Shown here one piece after another: positions 45,911 through 55,247 of a stretch of DNA of 64,000 bases. The stretch's first letter is position 1, and every line of letters starts with the position of its first letter. The position numbers and the translations under genes were made by a program. The notes below the pieces were generated by a model. The model had not been told where the DNA came from. It was given only the letters and a program-made list of their open reading frames with translations, and made no database searches. Source of the DNA: Paenibacillus sp. Soil766 (GTDB taxonomy: Bacteria; Bacillota; Bacilli; Paenibacillales; NBRC-103111); the NCBI RefSeq assembly GCF_001428105.1, contig NZ_LMSJ01000054.1, forward strand, positions 195,557 through 259,556. Reading direction: 5' to 3'.

Positions 45911-46792
45911 CTACCCCTTCAGGGAGCCCACCATAACCCCTTTGACAAAGAACCTTTGCACAAATGGGTAGACACACAGAATTGGCAATGTTGCCACGAC
46001 GATCGTCGCATATTTAATAGTTTCCCCGATCTGGAAACGATCACCCGCATCCGCTCCCACGGACATGCCATCTGTTGAATTGGAAATTAAAATTTCTCTA
46101 AGAACGAGCTGTAGGGGGAAGAGATCACGATTTTTAATAAAGATCGATGCGTAAAACCAGCCATTCCATTTATCTACAGCATAGTACAGAATCATAACGG
46201 CAATGACGGGCATGGACAGGGGGATGATAATTCTGAACAAAATCGTAAAGTGATTGGCCCCATCGATTTTGGCCGACTCCTCTAAGCTGTCTGGTATCGC
46301 CATAAATGCTGTTCGCATAATAATCAAATTAAATGTGGAGATGGAGAATGGAATAATCGTCGCCCATAGCGTGTCGAGCAGGCCTACATTTTTGACAATC
46401 AAATACAGTGGGATTAACCCCCCATGGAAGAACATTGTAATCACGATAATGATCATGAATGCCTTATTCCAGATGACATTTTTCCTAGAAAGCACGTAGG
46501 CGCCTAGCGCAGTCATCAGAAGGTTGACGATCACACCAGCCACAACGATAAACATCGTATTGCGGTAACCAATGAGAATCCCAGGGTTCTTCATCACCCC
46601 TTTATAGGCTTCCCAACTAAAACCAAGTGATTTATATAAAATTCCTTTGTGCGCAACTAATTCATTCGCTTGACTGAACGAAGCAAATAAGACATAAAGC
46701 AAAGGGTATAACGTAACTACTACAAGTAGGGTCAAAATCAAATGAATCGCAATATCGAATAGTCTTTCTACGAAACTAGGTCCTTTTCTCAT
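45911..46792 (-). CDS. Carbohydrate ABC transporter permease (LplC/YtcP type)
   Basis: A 293-residue permease with six helices, the EAA loop IPDSLEESAKIDGANHFTIL near 185-204 and a FVKGVMVGSLKG end. It closely resembles the permease at 33690-34565. The start is placed at the ATG at 46792 (GAGGTG upstream); 46798 is equally possible. It lies about ten bases after the partner permease stop and 146 bases before the regulator gene. Confidence 0.92.
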   Translation of the reverse strand: MRKGPSFVERLFDIAIHLILTLLVVVTLYPLLYVLFASFSQANELVAHKGILYKSLGFSWEAYKGVMKNPGILIGYRNTMFIVVAGVIVNLLMTALGAYVLSRKNVIWNKAFMIIIVITMFFHGGLIPLYLIVKNVGLLDTLWATIIPFSISTFNLIIMRTAFMAIPDSLEESAKIDGANHFTILFRIIIPLSMPVIAVMILYYAVDKWNGWFYASIFIKNRDLFPLQLVLREILISNSTDGMSVGADAGDRFQIGETIKYATIVVATLPILCVYPFVQRFFVKGVMVGSLKG

Positions 46793-46802
46793 CAACATCA
46801 CC

Positions 46803-47765
46803 TCACCATAAGCTGCTTTCATTTACTTTACGACTAATGTAATTCGCTGTAATAAGTAGGATGAGATTGATAATGGAATTAAATAAGCCAACAGCGGAGC
46901 TGTAACTCCATCCAAACTCAAGCAACCCTTTGCGATAGACGAAAGAGGAAATCACGTCCGCCGTTTCATAACTGACAGGATTATAGAGTAGAATGATCTT
47001 CTCAAAGCCCACGTTCAACAAATTACCCATACGCAAAATAAACATAATCGCAATAGTCGGCATAATGCCTGGCAATGTAATATACATCATCTGTTTCCAG
47101 CGACTTGCGCCATCCATACGTGCAGCTTCATACTGTTCGGTATCAATACTCATTAACGCAGCAATATAAATAATCGACTCCCAACCAATTCGTTGCCAAA
47201 TCTCGGATAATATATAGATCGGTCGGAACAACTCCGCTTTTTGCAACATGGCTTGCCCGTCATATCCGAAGGACATCGCGATATTGTTAATGACACCATC
47301 CGCGTTCGTAAAGTCTGTAATAATCCCGCAAATAACGACAAGCGAAATAAAATAAGGCATATACGTAATCGTTTGTGCGACCCGCTTGAACGTCTTACTC
47401 CGCACCTCATTGATCAACAGGGCCAAAATAATCGGAGCAGGGAACTCAAATAGTAAGGAGTACAACGAAATAACCAACGTATTTTTCAATATGCGCCAAA
47501 AGTAAAAAGAACTAAAAAAGTCATGAAAATGCTTAAAACCTACCCAATCACTTCCTAGAATTCCTTTCATAGGAGAATACTCTTTGAAGGCAATTAAGGC
47601 GCCATACATAGGTGCATAATGGAAAATGAGGTAATAAGCGAGTACGGGTACCATCATCAGGTACAAGTACTTATTGGCAATAAAATCTCGGATATATCGA
47701 TTTGTCCCGGTTTGTTGTTTCGTGAGCGTTACGCTTTCCAGTGGCTGTGTATTGGCCATCTCCAT
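46803..47765 (-). CDS. Sugar ABC transporter permease (LplB/YteP type)
   Basis: A 320-residue permease with six helices. The YLMMVPVLAYYLIFHYAPMYG first helix and the EAA motif EQYEAARMDGASRWKQMMYI near residue 228 place it in the LplB/YteP group. Three closely spaced starts (GTG 47771, ATG 47765, ATG 47759) share the AGAGGGTGAGG leader; 47765 is used. It follows the binding-protein gene after a short hairpin. Confidence 0.92.
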   Translation of the reverse strand: MEMANTQPLESVTLTKQQTGTNRYIRDFIANKYLYLMMVPVLAYYLIFHYAPMYGALIAFKEYSPMKGILGSDWVGFKHFHDFFSSFYFWRILKNTLVISLYSLLFEFPAPIILALLINEVRSKTFKRVAQTITYMPYFISLVVICGIITDFTNADGVINNIAMSFGYDGQAMLQKAELFRPIYILSEIWQRIGWESIIYIAALMSIDTEQYEAARMDGASRWKQMMYITLPGIMPTIAIMFILRMGNLLNVGFEKIILLYNPVSYETADVISSFVYRKGLLEFGWSYSSAVGLFNSIINLILLITANYISRKVNESSLW

Positions 47766-47798
47766 CCTCACCCTCTCGCCAGTTTACTTGTAGAGCAA

Positions 47799-47815
47799 GG
47801 GGATCACAGATCCCC
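47799..47815 (-). promoter_or_regulatory. Intercistronic hairpin between binding-protein and permease genes
   Basis: GGGGATC-ACA-GATCCCC: a seven-base perfect stem with a three-base loop and no T tract, lying between a binding-protein gene and the first permease gene. Such stems commonly protect the binding-protein part of the message so that it is made in excess. Confidence 0.6.
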
Positions 47816-47839
47816 CACCTCACTTGTGCTAAATGAAAC

Positions 47840-49459
47840 TTATCGCTTATTATAGCGATCAAGTGCTGCTTGCTGAATCTCGATAGCGCGGCTTAAATTC
47901 AGTGACTTCATTTTATCTACATATTTCTCGAAACCATCTACGGGCTCGTTGCCCAAAATGATTTTCAGCGTCATTTCATCCACCAATGTATTCATGTCGC
48001 CCATGATTTTCGCATATTCGGAGCTTTCCTCCGGTGTCGGTGTAAGCGGCGGCAAGCTATATTTGGCTGTATCGGTTTTCTTCCACACATTGATGGCATC
48101 GCGTTGGGTTGGCAGCACAAAGAATTGCTCTGCATAACGCTTATCCTGGATGAATGGACCGTTGTAGCTGCCACGAATGTACATGGACATCGCTTGTGCA
48201 GGAGCTAACTTTTCTGGATTTTTCATCAGCAAATCCGTGTATTTCGGATAGCCATCCACCATCGCGTAGCTAACTCCCTCTGTTCCGAAGTTGAAGAACA
48301 TGTGACCTGCTTCACTGTACCCATAATCTAGCATCTTCACAGCTAATTCTGGATTCTTGGACTTTCCTGTTACCGCGACAATGCCACCAGAGGAATACGG
48401 GTTATCCTTTTGACCAAATTTCGGCGTATCGCCTTTCTTCAGTACCGGATATGGCGCAGCTACCAGCTGTGCTTTAGGATCTTTCGCCTGAACTAGCGGC
48501 TGCCATTTGCCCATTCCACCGCCTGCATTACCGATACTTGCCCCTGTCGCTCCCGTTGCGAAGCTGCCATCCAAAGCTTTCGTATCCACCGTAGCAATGT
48601 TCTTATCTAGTAAGCCATCTTGATACCATTGGTGGAATGTCTTCAAGTACTCCTTAAAGCCACTTTCCGAAGGTCCGTATTTGATTTTCCCATTGTCCAA
48701 ATAAAATCCACGGTTTACGCCAAATGCACCTAAAAATGCACCGTTGTACGATTCATTGAAAAATCTAGGTTTGCTGATAAACGATAGTGGCGCTGCTGCA
48801 CCTTTCTTCTCTTTAAAGGCTTTCAATGTCGCTGTCCAGTCATCAATCGTTTCAGGAACAGGGAGTCCTAACTCATCTAACCAATCTTTACGAATCATCG
48901 GTCCTTGGAAAACCTGCAAGTATTCATCGCCTCGAATGAATGGGAACGCATAATAGCTGCCGTTATCTGTTTTTACCATTTTGTCGACATCTGGATGCTC
49001 TTTGAGGTATTTCTTCAGGTTAGGCGCGTATTTATCAATCAGATCATTCAATTTCAGGATGTAACCATCTTTAATGGCTTTCTCAGGTCCACCTGGGAAA
49101 TCGCTCAGGAAGTTGTATTCGATCATATCCGGCAAATCTCCAGATGCCAGCATCACGTTAAGTGCTTCTTTGGCTTGTCCCGTTGGCGGCGCTAAGAATT
49201 TAAGAGGAACTCCCGTTTTCTTCTGCCACTCTTGGAAAAAGGGGACATCCGCATGTGTCGTTTTCACACCTGTTAAGTTCCCATTCAACTCACCCCAATA
49301 CGTTAGGGTTTTATCTGTTGTCATCGGATACGTCGTCGCGGTAGTTGTCGCTGGTGACTGTGACTCACTCGTTGTTATCGTCGATTCCGTCTTCGAGGAA
49401 CAGGCAATGGCTGTACCCATCATCATGATAATCATAGTTGACGCTAAAATTTTCTTCAT
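47840..49459 (-). CDS. Extracellular solute-binding lipoprotein (LplA/YtcQ type)
   Basis: A 539-residue lipoprotein with lipobox AIAC (C20) and a Ser/Thr-rich linker. The start at 49459 has GGAGGG seven bases upstream; five extra codons to 49474 carry no signal peptide sense. The mature part has the two-lobe binding-protein layout and is the intact relative of the amber-split copy downstream. It is the first gene of the import operon with two permeases; its ATPase must be shared. Substrate unknown, probably an oligosaccharide from plant cell wall. Confidence 0.93.
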   Translation of the reverse strand: MKKILASTMIIMMMGTAIACSSKTESTITTSESQSPATTTATTYPMTTDKTLTYWGELNGNLTGVKTTHADVPFFQEWQKKTGVPLKFLAPPTGQAKEALNVMLASGDLPDMIEYNFLSDFPGGPEKAIKDGYILKLNDLIDKYAPNLKKYLKEHPDVDKMVKTDNGSYYAFPFIRGDEYLQVFQGPMIRKDWLDELGLPVPETIDDWTATLKAFKEKKGAAAPLSFISKPRFFNESYNGAFLGAFGVNRGFYLDNGKIKYGPSESGFKEYLKTFHQWYQDGLLDKNIATVDTKALDGSFATGATGASIGNAGGGMGKWQPLVQAKDPKAQLVAAPYPVLKKGDTPKFGQKDNPYSSGGIVAVTGKSKNPELAVKMLDYGYSEAGHMFFNFGTEGVSYAMVDGYPKYTDLLMKNPEKLAPAQAMSMYIRGSYNGPFIQDKRYAEQFFVLPTQRDAINVWKKTDTAKYSLPPLTPTPEESSEYAKIMGDMNTLVDEMTLKIILGNEPVDGFEKYVDKMKSLNLSRAIEIQQAALDRYNKR

Positions 49460-49577
49460 TCGTTGACCCTCCACTACATGTTATGGTGAGATGCATCTCT
49501 TCCTTAAGCGTAGTGGAATCAACCGGATTAACCTATGAGCAATATGAAAAATGGCATGCTCATTTCGTCATGTCAAA

Positions 49578-49593
49578 TTGTTGATTTCAACAA
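49578..49593. promoter_or_regulatory. Palindrome TTGTTGA-TT-TCAACAA upstream of the import operon
   Basis: Seven-base perfect arms about 120 bases upstream of the binding-protein start codon. It is a candidate operator for the YtdP-like regulator or a LacI-type protein; no second copy was noticed near the YesMN cluster. Confidence 0.4.
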
Positions 49594-49638
49594 CCCGATG
49601 GGCGAAATCACAAAATCAGCCCTTATAAAGGCAAAAAA

Positions 49639-49679
49639 ATAGCACGGAACGATGAACTTTCACATCATTCCGTGCTATT
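49639..49679 (-). terminator. Strong terminator of the ctaG-DUF420 genes
   Basis: AATAGCACGGAA pairs with TTCCGTGCTATT, extended by GATG/CATC inside; on the minus strand TTTTTTT follows. It lies just after the DUF420 gene stop codon. Confidence 0.9.
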
Positions 49680-49687
49680 GGTATGGT

Positions 49688-50143
49688 TTACAAACCAAAA
49701 ATGGCATCTATAACTGGCTTTGTTGTTCCACCTGGATACAAGACATACAATAATACGTAAACCATCACACCTGTAGGCGCTGTTAGCAGCCACACAAATG
49801 CGGCAAACTTACCAATTTTCTTATGTTTAAGGAACTTCTTCTTATAAGCGAACCATAGCGTGACGAGGCCAAGAACGCCTCCTATTGTAGCCAAGGTGAT
49901 ATGGAAGAACAAGAACAAATGATAAGGCAGCTTTAAACTCTCTGGCCCGCCAAATGCCGTGTTTCCTTCAAACAAGGTACGGGACATGTAGATGATGAAA
50001 AAGGCTAAAGCAAAAATCGCGCCTAAAACCATCAGCTTCTCATGTGTATCCCGGTTTCCTTTGACGATATGATACCATCCGAACCCAACAAAAATGGCAC
50101 TAATCACAATAAACATCGTAGAAATCGTAGGTAATATGTGCAT
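49688..50143 (-). CDS. ctaM: DUF420 membrane protein (CtaM/YozB-like)
   Basis: A 151-residue membrane protein with four helices and family residues such as HITLATIGGVLGL and the conserved histidines (H3, H24, H77, H81 region). DUF420 proteins called CtaM or YozB are needed to mature the aa3-type heme-copper oxidase. Its place right after ctaG and the oxidase subunits supports that role. The gap to ctaG is 15 bases on the same strand. Confidence 0.85.
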   Translation of the reverse strand: MHILPTISTMFIVISAIFVGFGWYHIVKGNRDTHEKLMVLGAIFALAFFIIYMSRTLFEGNTAFGGPESLKLPYHLFLFFHITLATIGGVLGLVTLWFAYKKKFLKHKKIGKFAAFVWLLTAPTGVMVYVLLYVLYPGGTTKPVIDAIFGL

Positions 50144-50158
50144 CTTTCTATTCCTCTC

Positions 50159-51016
50159 CTAAGCGCGATTCCAGTTCCCGCCTTGATTATTCAAGCTATC
50201 TTGTGATGGGATAGGATCCAATTCATCATCATCCTTGCGCTCTCGGCGATACCAGCGGAAGAATATATAAGCTAATGTTGCGCCATAGATAATCTCTTGC
50301 AATATCTTCATGATGACACCACCGAGCTGTTGATCATCAATCGGTGATAAATGAGCAAAAGGAACAGTGACGTTGTCATACATATCGTAGATAATCGAAT
50401 CCGCAAAAATGATAAGCGCACATGCGGGTGTCAGCAAGACACCATTTCCGAAAATATATGCCATCTTCTTCAAATCGTTCAAGCGATTCAGCTCAGGAAG
50501 CGGACAAAATACCGGGAACCACATAATAAAGGCCGTCATTAAGAGCATCGTATGATAAGCAAGAAGCGGTACATCATTCTTCATCAAGTAATCCATAATA
50601 AAAGGCATATGGTAGATGGAGAAGAGCATATTGAACATGAATAATGCGAGCAGAGGCCGAGTTAAAAAAGTAAACAGACCGCGAAATACTACATTTTTCA
50701 TACAAGCACGAACCAACCAAGCCGGTGTTCCTAACCAAATGAATATCGGTACGATTAAGTAAAGAATCGTTTGCTGCAGCATGTGCATACTGAACAAGTA
50801 GTGATGCCCAATATAGCTAATTGGACTTCCCTGCCCAATATAGAATAAAGCTAGCCCCGCGTAGAAGAGAAGCTGCGCTGAGATCGAAATTGGCTCTGAT
50901 TCATCTGCTTTCACCATGCCTTTCACGACAAATCGACCATAACTATATCCGATTACAACGACGATCAACAATAAAACAGGATTCCACAAATCAAAAAATC
51001 CACCAATCTGACTCAT
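50159..51016 (-). CDS. ctaG: Cytochrome c oxidase assembly factor CtaG
   Basis: A 285-residue membrane protein with seven helices, the caa3_CtaG family. Conserved pieces are SMHMLQQTILYLIVPIFIWLG near 75-95 and YHMPFIMDYL near 130. It helps copper insertion or assembly of the caa3 oxidase. Located downstream of ctaCDEF, but a terminator-like hairpin lies between, so read-through or a separate promoter is needed. A hydrophilic tail of about 30 residues is variable in the family. Confidence 0.9.
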   Translation of the reverse strand: MSQIGGFFDLWNPVLLLIVVVIGYSYGRFVVKGMVKADESEPISISAQLLFYAGLALFYIGQGSPISYIGHHYLFSMHMLQQTILYLIVPIFIWLGTPAWLVRACMKNVVFRGLFTFLTRPLLALFMFNMLFSIYHMPFIMDYLMKNDVPLLAYHTMLLMTAFIMWFPVFCPLPELNRLNDLKKMAYIFGNGVLLTPACALIIFADSIIYDMYDNVTVPFAHLSPIDDQQLGGVIMKILQEIIYGATLAYIFFRWYRRERKDDDELDPIPSQDSLNNQGGNWNRA

Positions 51017-51071
51017 ACCTGCATCTATCTCCTCTCAAGCTGACTACTTCCGAATATCTCTACTTAAAAAA

Positions 51072-51108
51072 AGAGGAGGCACTTTGTCTAAACAAAGTTG
51101 CCTCTTCT
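51072..51108 (-). terminator. Terminator after ctaF
   Basis: AGAGGAGGCACTTTGT pairs with ACAAAGTTGCCTCTTCT (small bulges) around CTAA; on the minus strand a T run follows. It separates the oxidase subunit genes from ctaG. Confidence 0.75.
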
Positions 51109-51115
51109 ATCTTTT

Positions 51116-51433
51116 TTACCACCAAACCCAATATACGGCTGTGATTACACCGGTAAGAGCAACGAATGCTCCTGCGAAGATAAAGATTAGAGGGAACAAG
51201 TGTCCTCTCTCTTTGGCATGCATCCAGAAAAGTAACTGAACAAGCGCCTGCACGATCCCTAAGGATACGATGAAAATCAAGATAAACGAACGATCCAAGT
51301 CTCCGTATAGTACGACAGCGAATGCCAACATCGTGAGTAGAATCGAAATGATGTAAGTTAAATAGTGATTCACTGGTGAATCGTGCTTCACTCGTTTGCT
51401 AGGTGCGTGTGTATCATGAGAATTGCTGCTCAT
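51116..51433 (-). CDS. ctaF: Cytochrome c oxidase subunit IV
   Basis: A 105-residue protein with three helices, the COX4_pro/CyoD-like small subunit of the heme-copper oxidase. A Ser/His-rich lead of about 25 residues precedes the first helix. The start follows the ctaE stop without a gap (TAAATG). It stabilises the complex; it has no cofactor. Confidence 0.9.
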   Translation of the reverse strand: MSSNSHDTHAPSKRVKHDSPVNHYLTYIISILLTMLAFAVVLYGDLDRSFILIFIVSLGIVQALVQLLFWMHAKERGHLFPLIFIFAGAFVALTGVITAVYWVWW

Positions 51434-52048
51434 TTAGTGACCCACCTTCCCCATCAGATAAACAACTGTGAAGATAAATACCCAAACTAAGTCGATAAAA
51501 TGCCAGTACAGGGAAGCGACATAGAACTTAGGTGCCGTTACAACTGTAAGACCTTTCTTCATCCCTTGGAAAATCAACAGCGTAATCCAGCAAACACCGA
51601 ATGCTACGTGAGCACCGTGGAAACCGACTAACGTATAGAACGAGGTGGAGAAAGCACTCGTCGTAAACTTGTGACCTTCATGCACATACTCGTAAAACTC
51701 GTAGATCTCCATGCCTAAGAAGGAAAGACCGAACAAAACCGTAACTGCCAACCAAGCTAACAATTGACCTACTTTTTGACGGTGCATCGCAATGATTGCG
51801 AATACACTCGTCAAACTGCTCGTCAAGAGAATAAACGTTGACCAACCAACTGTTTTAAGCTTGAAAAGCTCATCAGCTGTTGGGCCATCCGGAACAGAGT
51901 TCCGAAGGGCAATGTAAGTTGCGAATAAGCAACCGAACAAAACAACCTCTGCACCAAGGAAAAGCCAGAAACCAAGAACTTTATTCTTCCCTTCGAGGGT
52001 AGCCGTTTCCGGATTAGCAGGCAGTGCGCCCGTGTGATGACTACTCAT
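51434..52048 (-). CDS. ctaE: Cytochrome c oxidase subunit III
   Basis: A 204-residue protein with five helices, the short bacterial form of subunit III. Conserved parts include GFWLFLGAEVVLFGCLFATY near 25-45 and GFHGAHVAFGVCWI near 150. It overlaps ctaD by four bases. Part of the membrane oxidase that reduces oxygen and pumps protons. Confidence 0.94.
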   Translation of the reverse strand: MSSHHTGALPANPETATLEGKNKVLGFWLFLGAEVVLFGCLFATYIALRNSVPDGPTADELFKLKTVGWSTFILLTSSLTSVFAIIAMHRQKVGQLLAWLAVTVLFGLSFLGMEIYEFYEYVHEGHKFTTSAFSTSFYTLVGFHGAHVAFGVCWITLLIFQGMKKGLTVVTAPKFYVASLYWHFIDLVWVFIFTVVYLMGKVGH

Positions 52049-53919
52049 GCCTTTACCCCCTTATGATCGTCTTCAAGTTCTTCCGGTTCAATATGCCAAC
52101 CGTGATCGTCATATACGGAACGCAAGAACATGGCAATGAAAGTAACTATGATCCCTGCTCCAGCTACATAGTAGTTTTTGTACATAAAGCCAAAACCAGC
52201 GATGAACAATCCAACAGACATGACAAGCGGCAAGATCGATGCAGAAGGCATGTGGATCGAACCGATTGGCTCAGCTGGTGTCATTTGCTTGTTTCCAGCC
52301 ATTTTTTCTTTCCAGAAAGCATCTAACCCGCGAACAAGCGGAGTTTGTTTGAAGTTATATTCAGGTGCAGGTGATGGAATTGTCCACTCCAAGGAGCGTC
52401 CATCCCATGGATCTGCAGGAGCCGTCATAGGTTTTCTAGCTGTAGAGATGATGTTGATAAGGAACACCAACGTACCAATACCCATTAAGAAAGCACCAAT
52501 CGTTGATACAAAGTTACCAGCTTCGAGACCATATCCTGGTTGATACGTAAATACGCGTCTCGGCATCCCCATTAGACCCAAGAAATGCTGCGGGAAGAAT
52601 GTCAGATGGAAGCCAATGAAGAATAACCAGAAATGTAATTTACCCAAGCCTTCACTTAGCATACGACCAAACATTTTCGGCCACCAGTAGTATAGACCTG
52701 CGAACAAACCAAGAACGAGACCACCAACGATAACATAGTGGAAATGCGCTACTACGAAATACGTATCATGGTATTGGAAGTCAGCCGCTGGAATCGCAAG
52801 CATAACCCCTGTTGTTCCACCCATGACGAAGGTTGGAATGAAAGCTGTAGCGAAGATGTTCGCTGTTGTGAAGCGGATTTGACCACCCCAAAGTGTGAAC
52901 AACCAGTTAAAGATCTTGACGCCTGTAGGAACCGCAATCGCCATTGTAGCAATCGCGAAGATCGAGTTCGCTACTGGACCTAAGCCTGATGTAAACATAT
53001 GGTGGACCCAAACCATGAAGCCTAAGAATCCAATTAGCACTGTTGCAAATACCATGGAGCTGTATCCGAACAGACGTTTTTTCGAAAAAGTAGAAACAAT
53101 CTCAGAAATAATACCGAAGGCTGGAAGAATCAAAATGTAAACTTCGGGATGCCCGAAAATCCAGAATAAATGCTCCCACAGTACGTTGTTACCGCCTCTG
53201 GCTGCATCGAAGATAGCTCCGCCAAAGACACGGTCAAACATAAGTAAAACTAGAGCAACAGTAATTGCTGGGAAAGCAAGAACGATCAAACCTGAAGTTA
53301 CAAAAGCAGACCATGTAAACATAGGCAGACGCATGTATGTAAGACCAGGAGCACGCATGTTAATAATCGTTACGAGGAAGTTGATCCCCCCGATTAATGT
53401 CCCGATACCTGCAATTTGCAATCCAAGTACATAGAAGTCCGTACCTTGCAAGTTACCTTCTAGAGTTTCTCCCCAAACTGAGTCAGTAATCGAGGATAAA
53501 GGTGCGTATCCTGTCCAACCTGCGTCAGGAGCACCGCCCAAGAACCAACTTGTGTTCATAAGCACACCACCGGCGAAGAATAACCAGAAGCCGAGTGAGT
53601 TAACGAAAGGGAACGCAACGTCCCTTGCACCAATTTGTAGTGGAACGATGGCATTCATGAAAGCGAAAATGACCGGCATTGCCGCAAAGAAAATCATCGT
53701 CGTTCCGTGCATCGTTGTTAATTGGTTAAATGAATCTCCGATGAAAATTTGTTGATCTGGATAAGCAAGTTGAATCCGGATCAATATCGCTTCAAGTCCT
53801 CCTACAAGGAAGAAGAAGCCGCCCGCTAGTAAATACAGGATACCGATTTTCTTATGATCGACGGTTGTAAGCCAATCCATAAGCCCGGTATGTTTTTTTA
53901 CTGGATGAGAGTGAGCCAA
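52045..53919 (-). CDS. ctaD: Cytochrome c oxidase subunit I
   Basis: A 624-residue catalytic subunit with 12-14 helices. The heme and CuB ligands are present: H in TTMHGTTMIF, HPEVYILILPAFGI with the cross-linked His-Tyr pair, WVHHMFTSG, and VVAHFHYV. The length fits the caa3 group, where extra C-terminal helices resemble subunit III. It follows ctaC after 27 bases and carries the oxygen reduction site. Confidence 0.96.
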   Translation of the reverse strand: MAHSHPVKKHTGLMDWLTTVDHKKIGILYLLAGGFFFLVGGLEAILIRIQLAYPDQQIFIGDSFNQLTTMHGTTMIFFAAMPVIFAFMNAIVPLQIGARDVAFPFVNSLGFWLFFAGGVLMNTSWFLGGAPDAGWTGYAPLSSITDSVWGETLEGNLQGTDFYVLGLQIAGIGTLIGGINFLVTIINMRAPGLTYMRLPMFTWSAFVTSGLIVLAFPAITVALVLLMFDRVFGGAIFDAARGGNNVLWEHLFWIFGHPEVYILILPAFGIISEIVSTFSKKRLFGYSSMVFATVLIGFLGFMVWVHHMFTSGLGPVANSIFAIATMAIAVPTGVKIFNWLFTLWGGQIRFTTANIFATAFIPTFVMGGTTGVMLAIPAADFQYHDTYFVVAHFHYVIVGGLVLGLFAGLYYWWPKMFGRMLSEGLGKLHFWLFFIGFHLTFFPQHFLGLMGMPRRVFTYQPGYGLEAGNFVSTIGAFLMGIGTLVFLINIISTARKPMTAPADPWDGRSLEWTIPSPAPEYNFKQTPLVRGLDAFWKEKMAGNKQMTPAEPIGSIHMPSASILPLVMSVGLFIAGFGFMYKNYYVAGAGIIVTFIAMFLRSVYDDHGWHIEPEELEDDHKGVKA

Positions 53920-53946
53920 CGTATGAACCTCCTTTACATCAAGAGT

Positions 53947-54969
53947 TTATTTCAATGTTAATGTTTGTAAGTATGAAACGATATCTTTAATTTGAGCGTC
54001 ATCTAACTTGCCGTTAGCTTCTTTACCGAAAGCTGGCATTTTGTTACCTGGTTTCAGTTCTTGCGGATTATGTATCCACGATGCTATGTTCTCAGGTGTC
54101 TTCTCAAGGATACCTGCAAGTGTGTCGCGATCTGCGAAGCCTTTAAGGTTAGGAGCAACCCCAGGGCCGCTAGCATTAACAGCATGACAAGACATACAGT
54201 TTTCTTTGAAAAGCTCTTCACCTTTTTGTGTAGATGCCGACACAGTATTAGGTGCTTTCATTTTCGCAACCCAAGCATTAAAATCTGCTTCCGACTTAGA
54301 AGCTACCGTAAAGTTCATCAATGCATGTGAAGCTCCGCAAAGCTCTGTACATCTACCTTGGAATGTTGCGATTTCATCAGCTTGCAAGTAAAGCGTATTA
54401 CGGATACCTGGGTTTGTATCCACTTTACCACCTAGGGATGGTACCCAGAATGCGTGCGCTACGTCAGCAGAAACGACATCAAAGGCAATGATTTTGTCCT
54501 CAGGAATCACCAGCTGCTGAGCTGTTGCGATACCAAGGTCTGGATATTCAAACTGCCACCAGAACTGATGCGCAGTGACTTTCACATGGATAGCGTCTTT
54601 GTTCTTGTTGTAATTCTCGGAGTGTTTGAACGTGTAAGACACTGTTGGCACCGCAAGTACTAACAGCAAGAGAATTGGAATTACCGTCCAGATAATCTCC
54701 AAAACATGACTTCCTTCGACTTGTTTCGGTATGCTTTCGTCGCCTTTACGTTTGCGAAAGCGAACTAAAACGTACACATAAATCGCAAATACGACAATTA
54801 CGACAAAAATCATGATAAAGAGACTTAATTTCATTAAATAAAGCTGCTCCGTCGCCACAGGACCTTTTGGCACTAAAGCAGATAAGGTTGGGTCTCCGCA
54901 CCCAGTTAGCATGAGCGTCATTACCGCTAGAAGGGGTAGCAGACGCCAGAACTTTTTCAATTGACTCAT
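53947..54969 (-). CDS. ctaC: Cytochrome c oxidase subunit II with fused cytochrome c
   Basis: A 340-residue lipoprotein subunit. A lipobox LTGC (C24) is followed by two helices (about 40-65 and 88-110), the CuA domain with GRCTELCGASHALM, and a C-terminal cytochrome c domain with CMSCH and the axial methionine in PGNKMPAF. The fused cytochrome marks a caa3-type oxidase. First gene of ctaCDEF, under a sigma-A-like promoter at 55039-55067. Confidence 0.95.
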   Translation of the reverse strand: MSQLKKFWRLLPLLAVMTLMLTGCGDPTLSALVPKGPVATEQLYLMKLSLFIMIFVVIVVFAIYVYVLVRFRKRKGDESIPKQVEGSHVLEIIWTVIPILLLLVLAVPTVSYTFKHSENYNKNKDAIHVKVTAHQFWWQFEYPDLGIATAQQLVIPEDKIIAFDVVSADVAHAFWVPSLGGKVDTNPGIRNTLYLQADEIATFQGRCTELCGASHALMNFTVASKSEADFNAWVAKMKAPNTVSASTQKGEELFKENCMSCHAVNASGPGVAPNLKGFADRDTLAGILEKTPENIASWIHNPQELKPGNKMPAFGKEANGKLDDAQIKDIVSYLQTLTLK

Positions 54970-55038
54970 TGTATCAACCCCACTTTTAAAACAATATTTT
55001 TACCACGAAGGCCATGCCCATGTCAATTCACTTTAATA

Positions 55039-55067
55039 ACTATAAATTCGTGAAAACTTTTTGTCAA
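55039..55067 (-). promoter_or_regulatory. Sigma-A-type promoter of the cta operon
   Basis: On the minus strand TTGACA (55062-55067), a 17-bp spacer, then TATAGT (55039-55044). It lies about 70 bases upstream of the ctaC start. A second TTGACA nearer the gene (around 55020) has no convincing -10. Confidence 0.7.
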
Positions 55068-55247
55068 TCGCTGTAGGAGAGTTCACAAATTGTTCTTAAA
55101 CAGCGACTGTAGCGATATATTTCCCTTCATGGTTATTTCCATACACCCACCTCTTTATGCATAAAAGCCTTTATTTGTGAACACGAATAATTAGACAGAA
55201 ACATCTCATCCTATAGACATTAAATCGCATTGGGAGGTCTGTTAATT

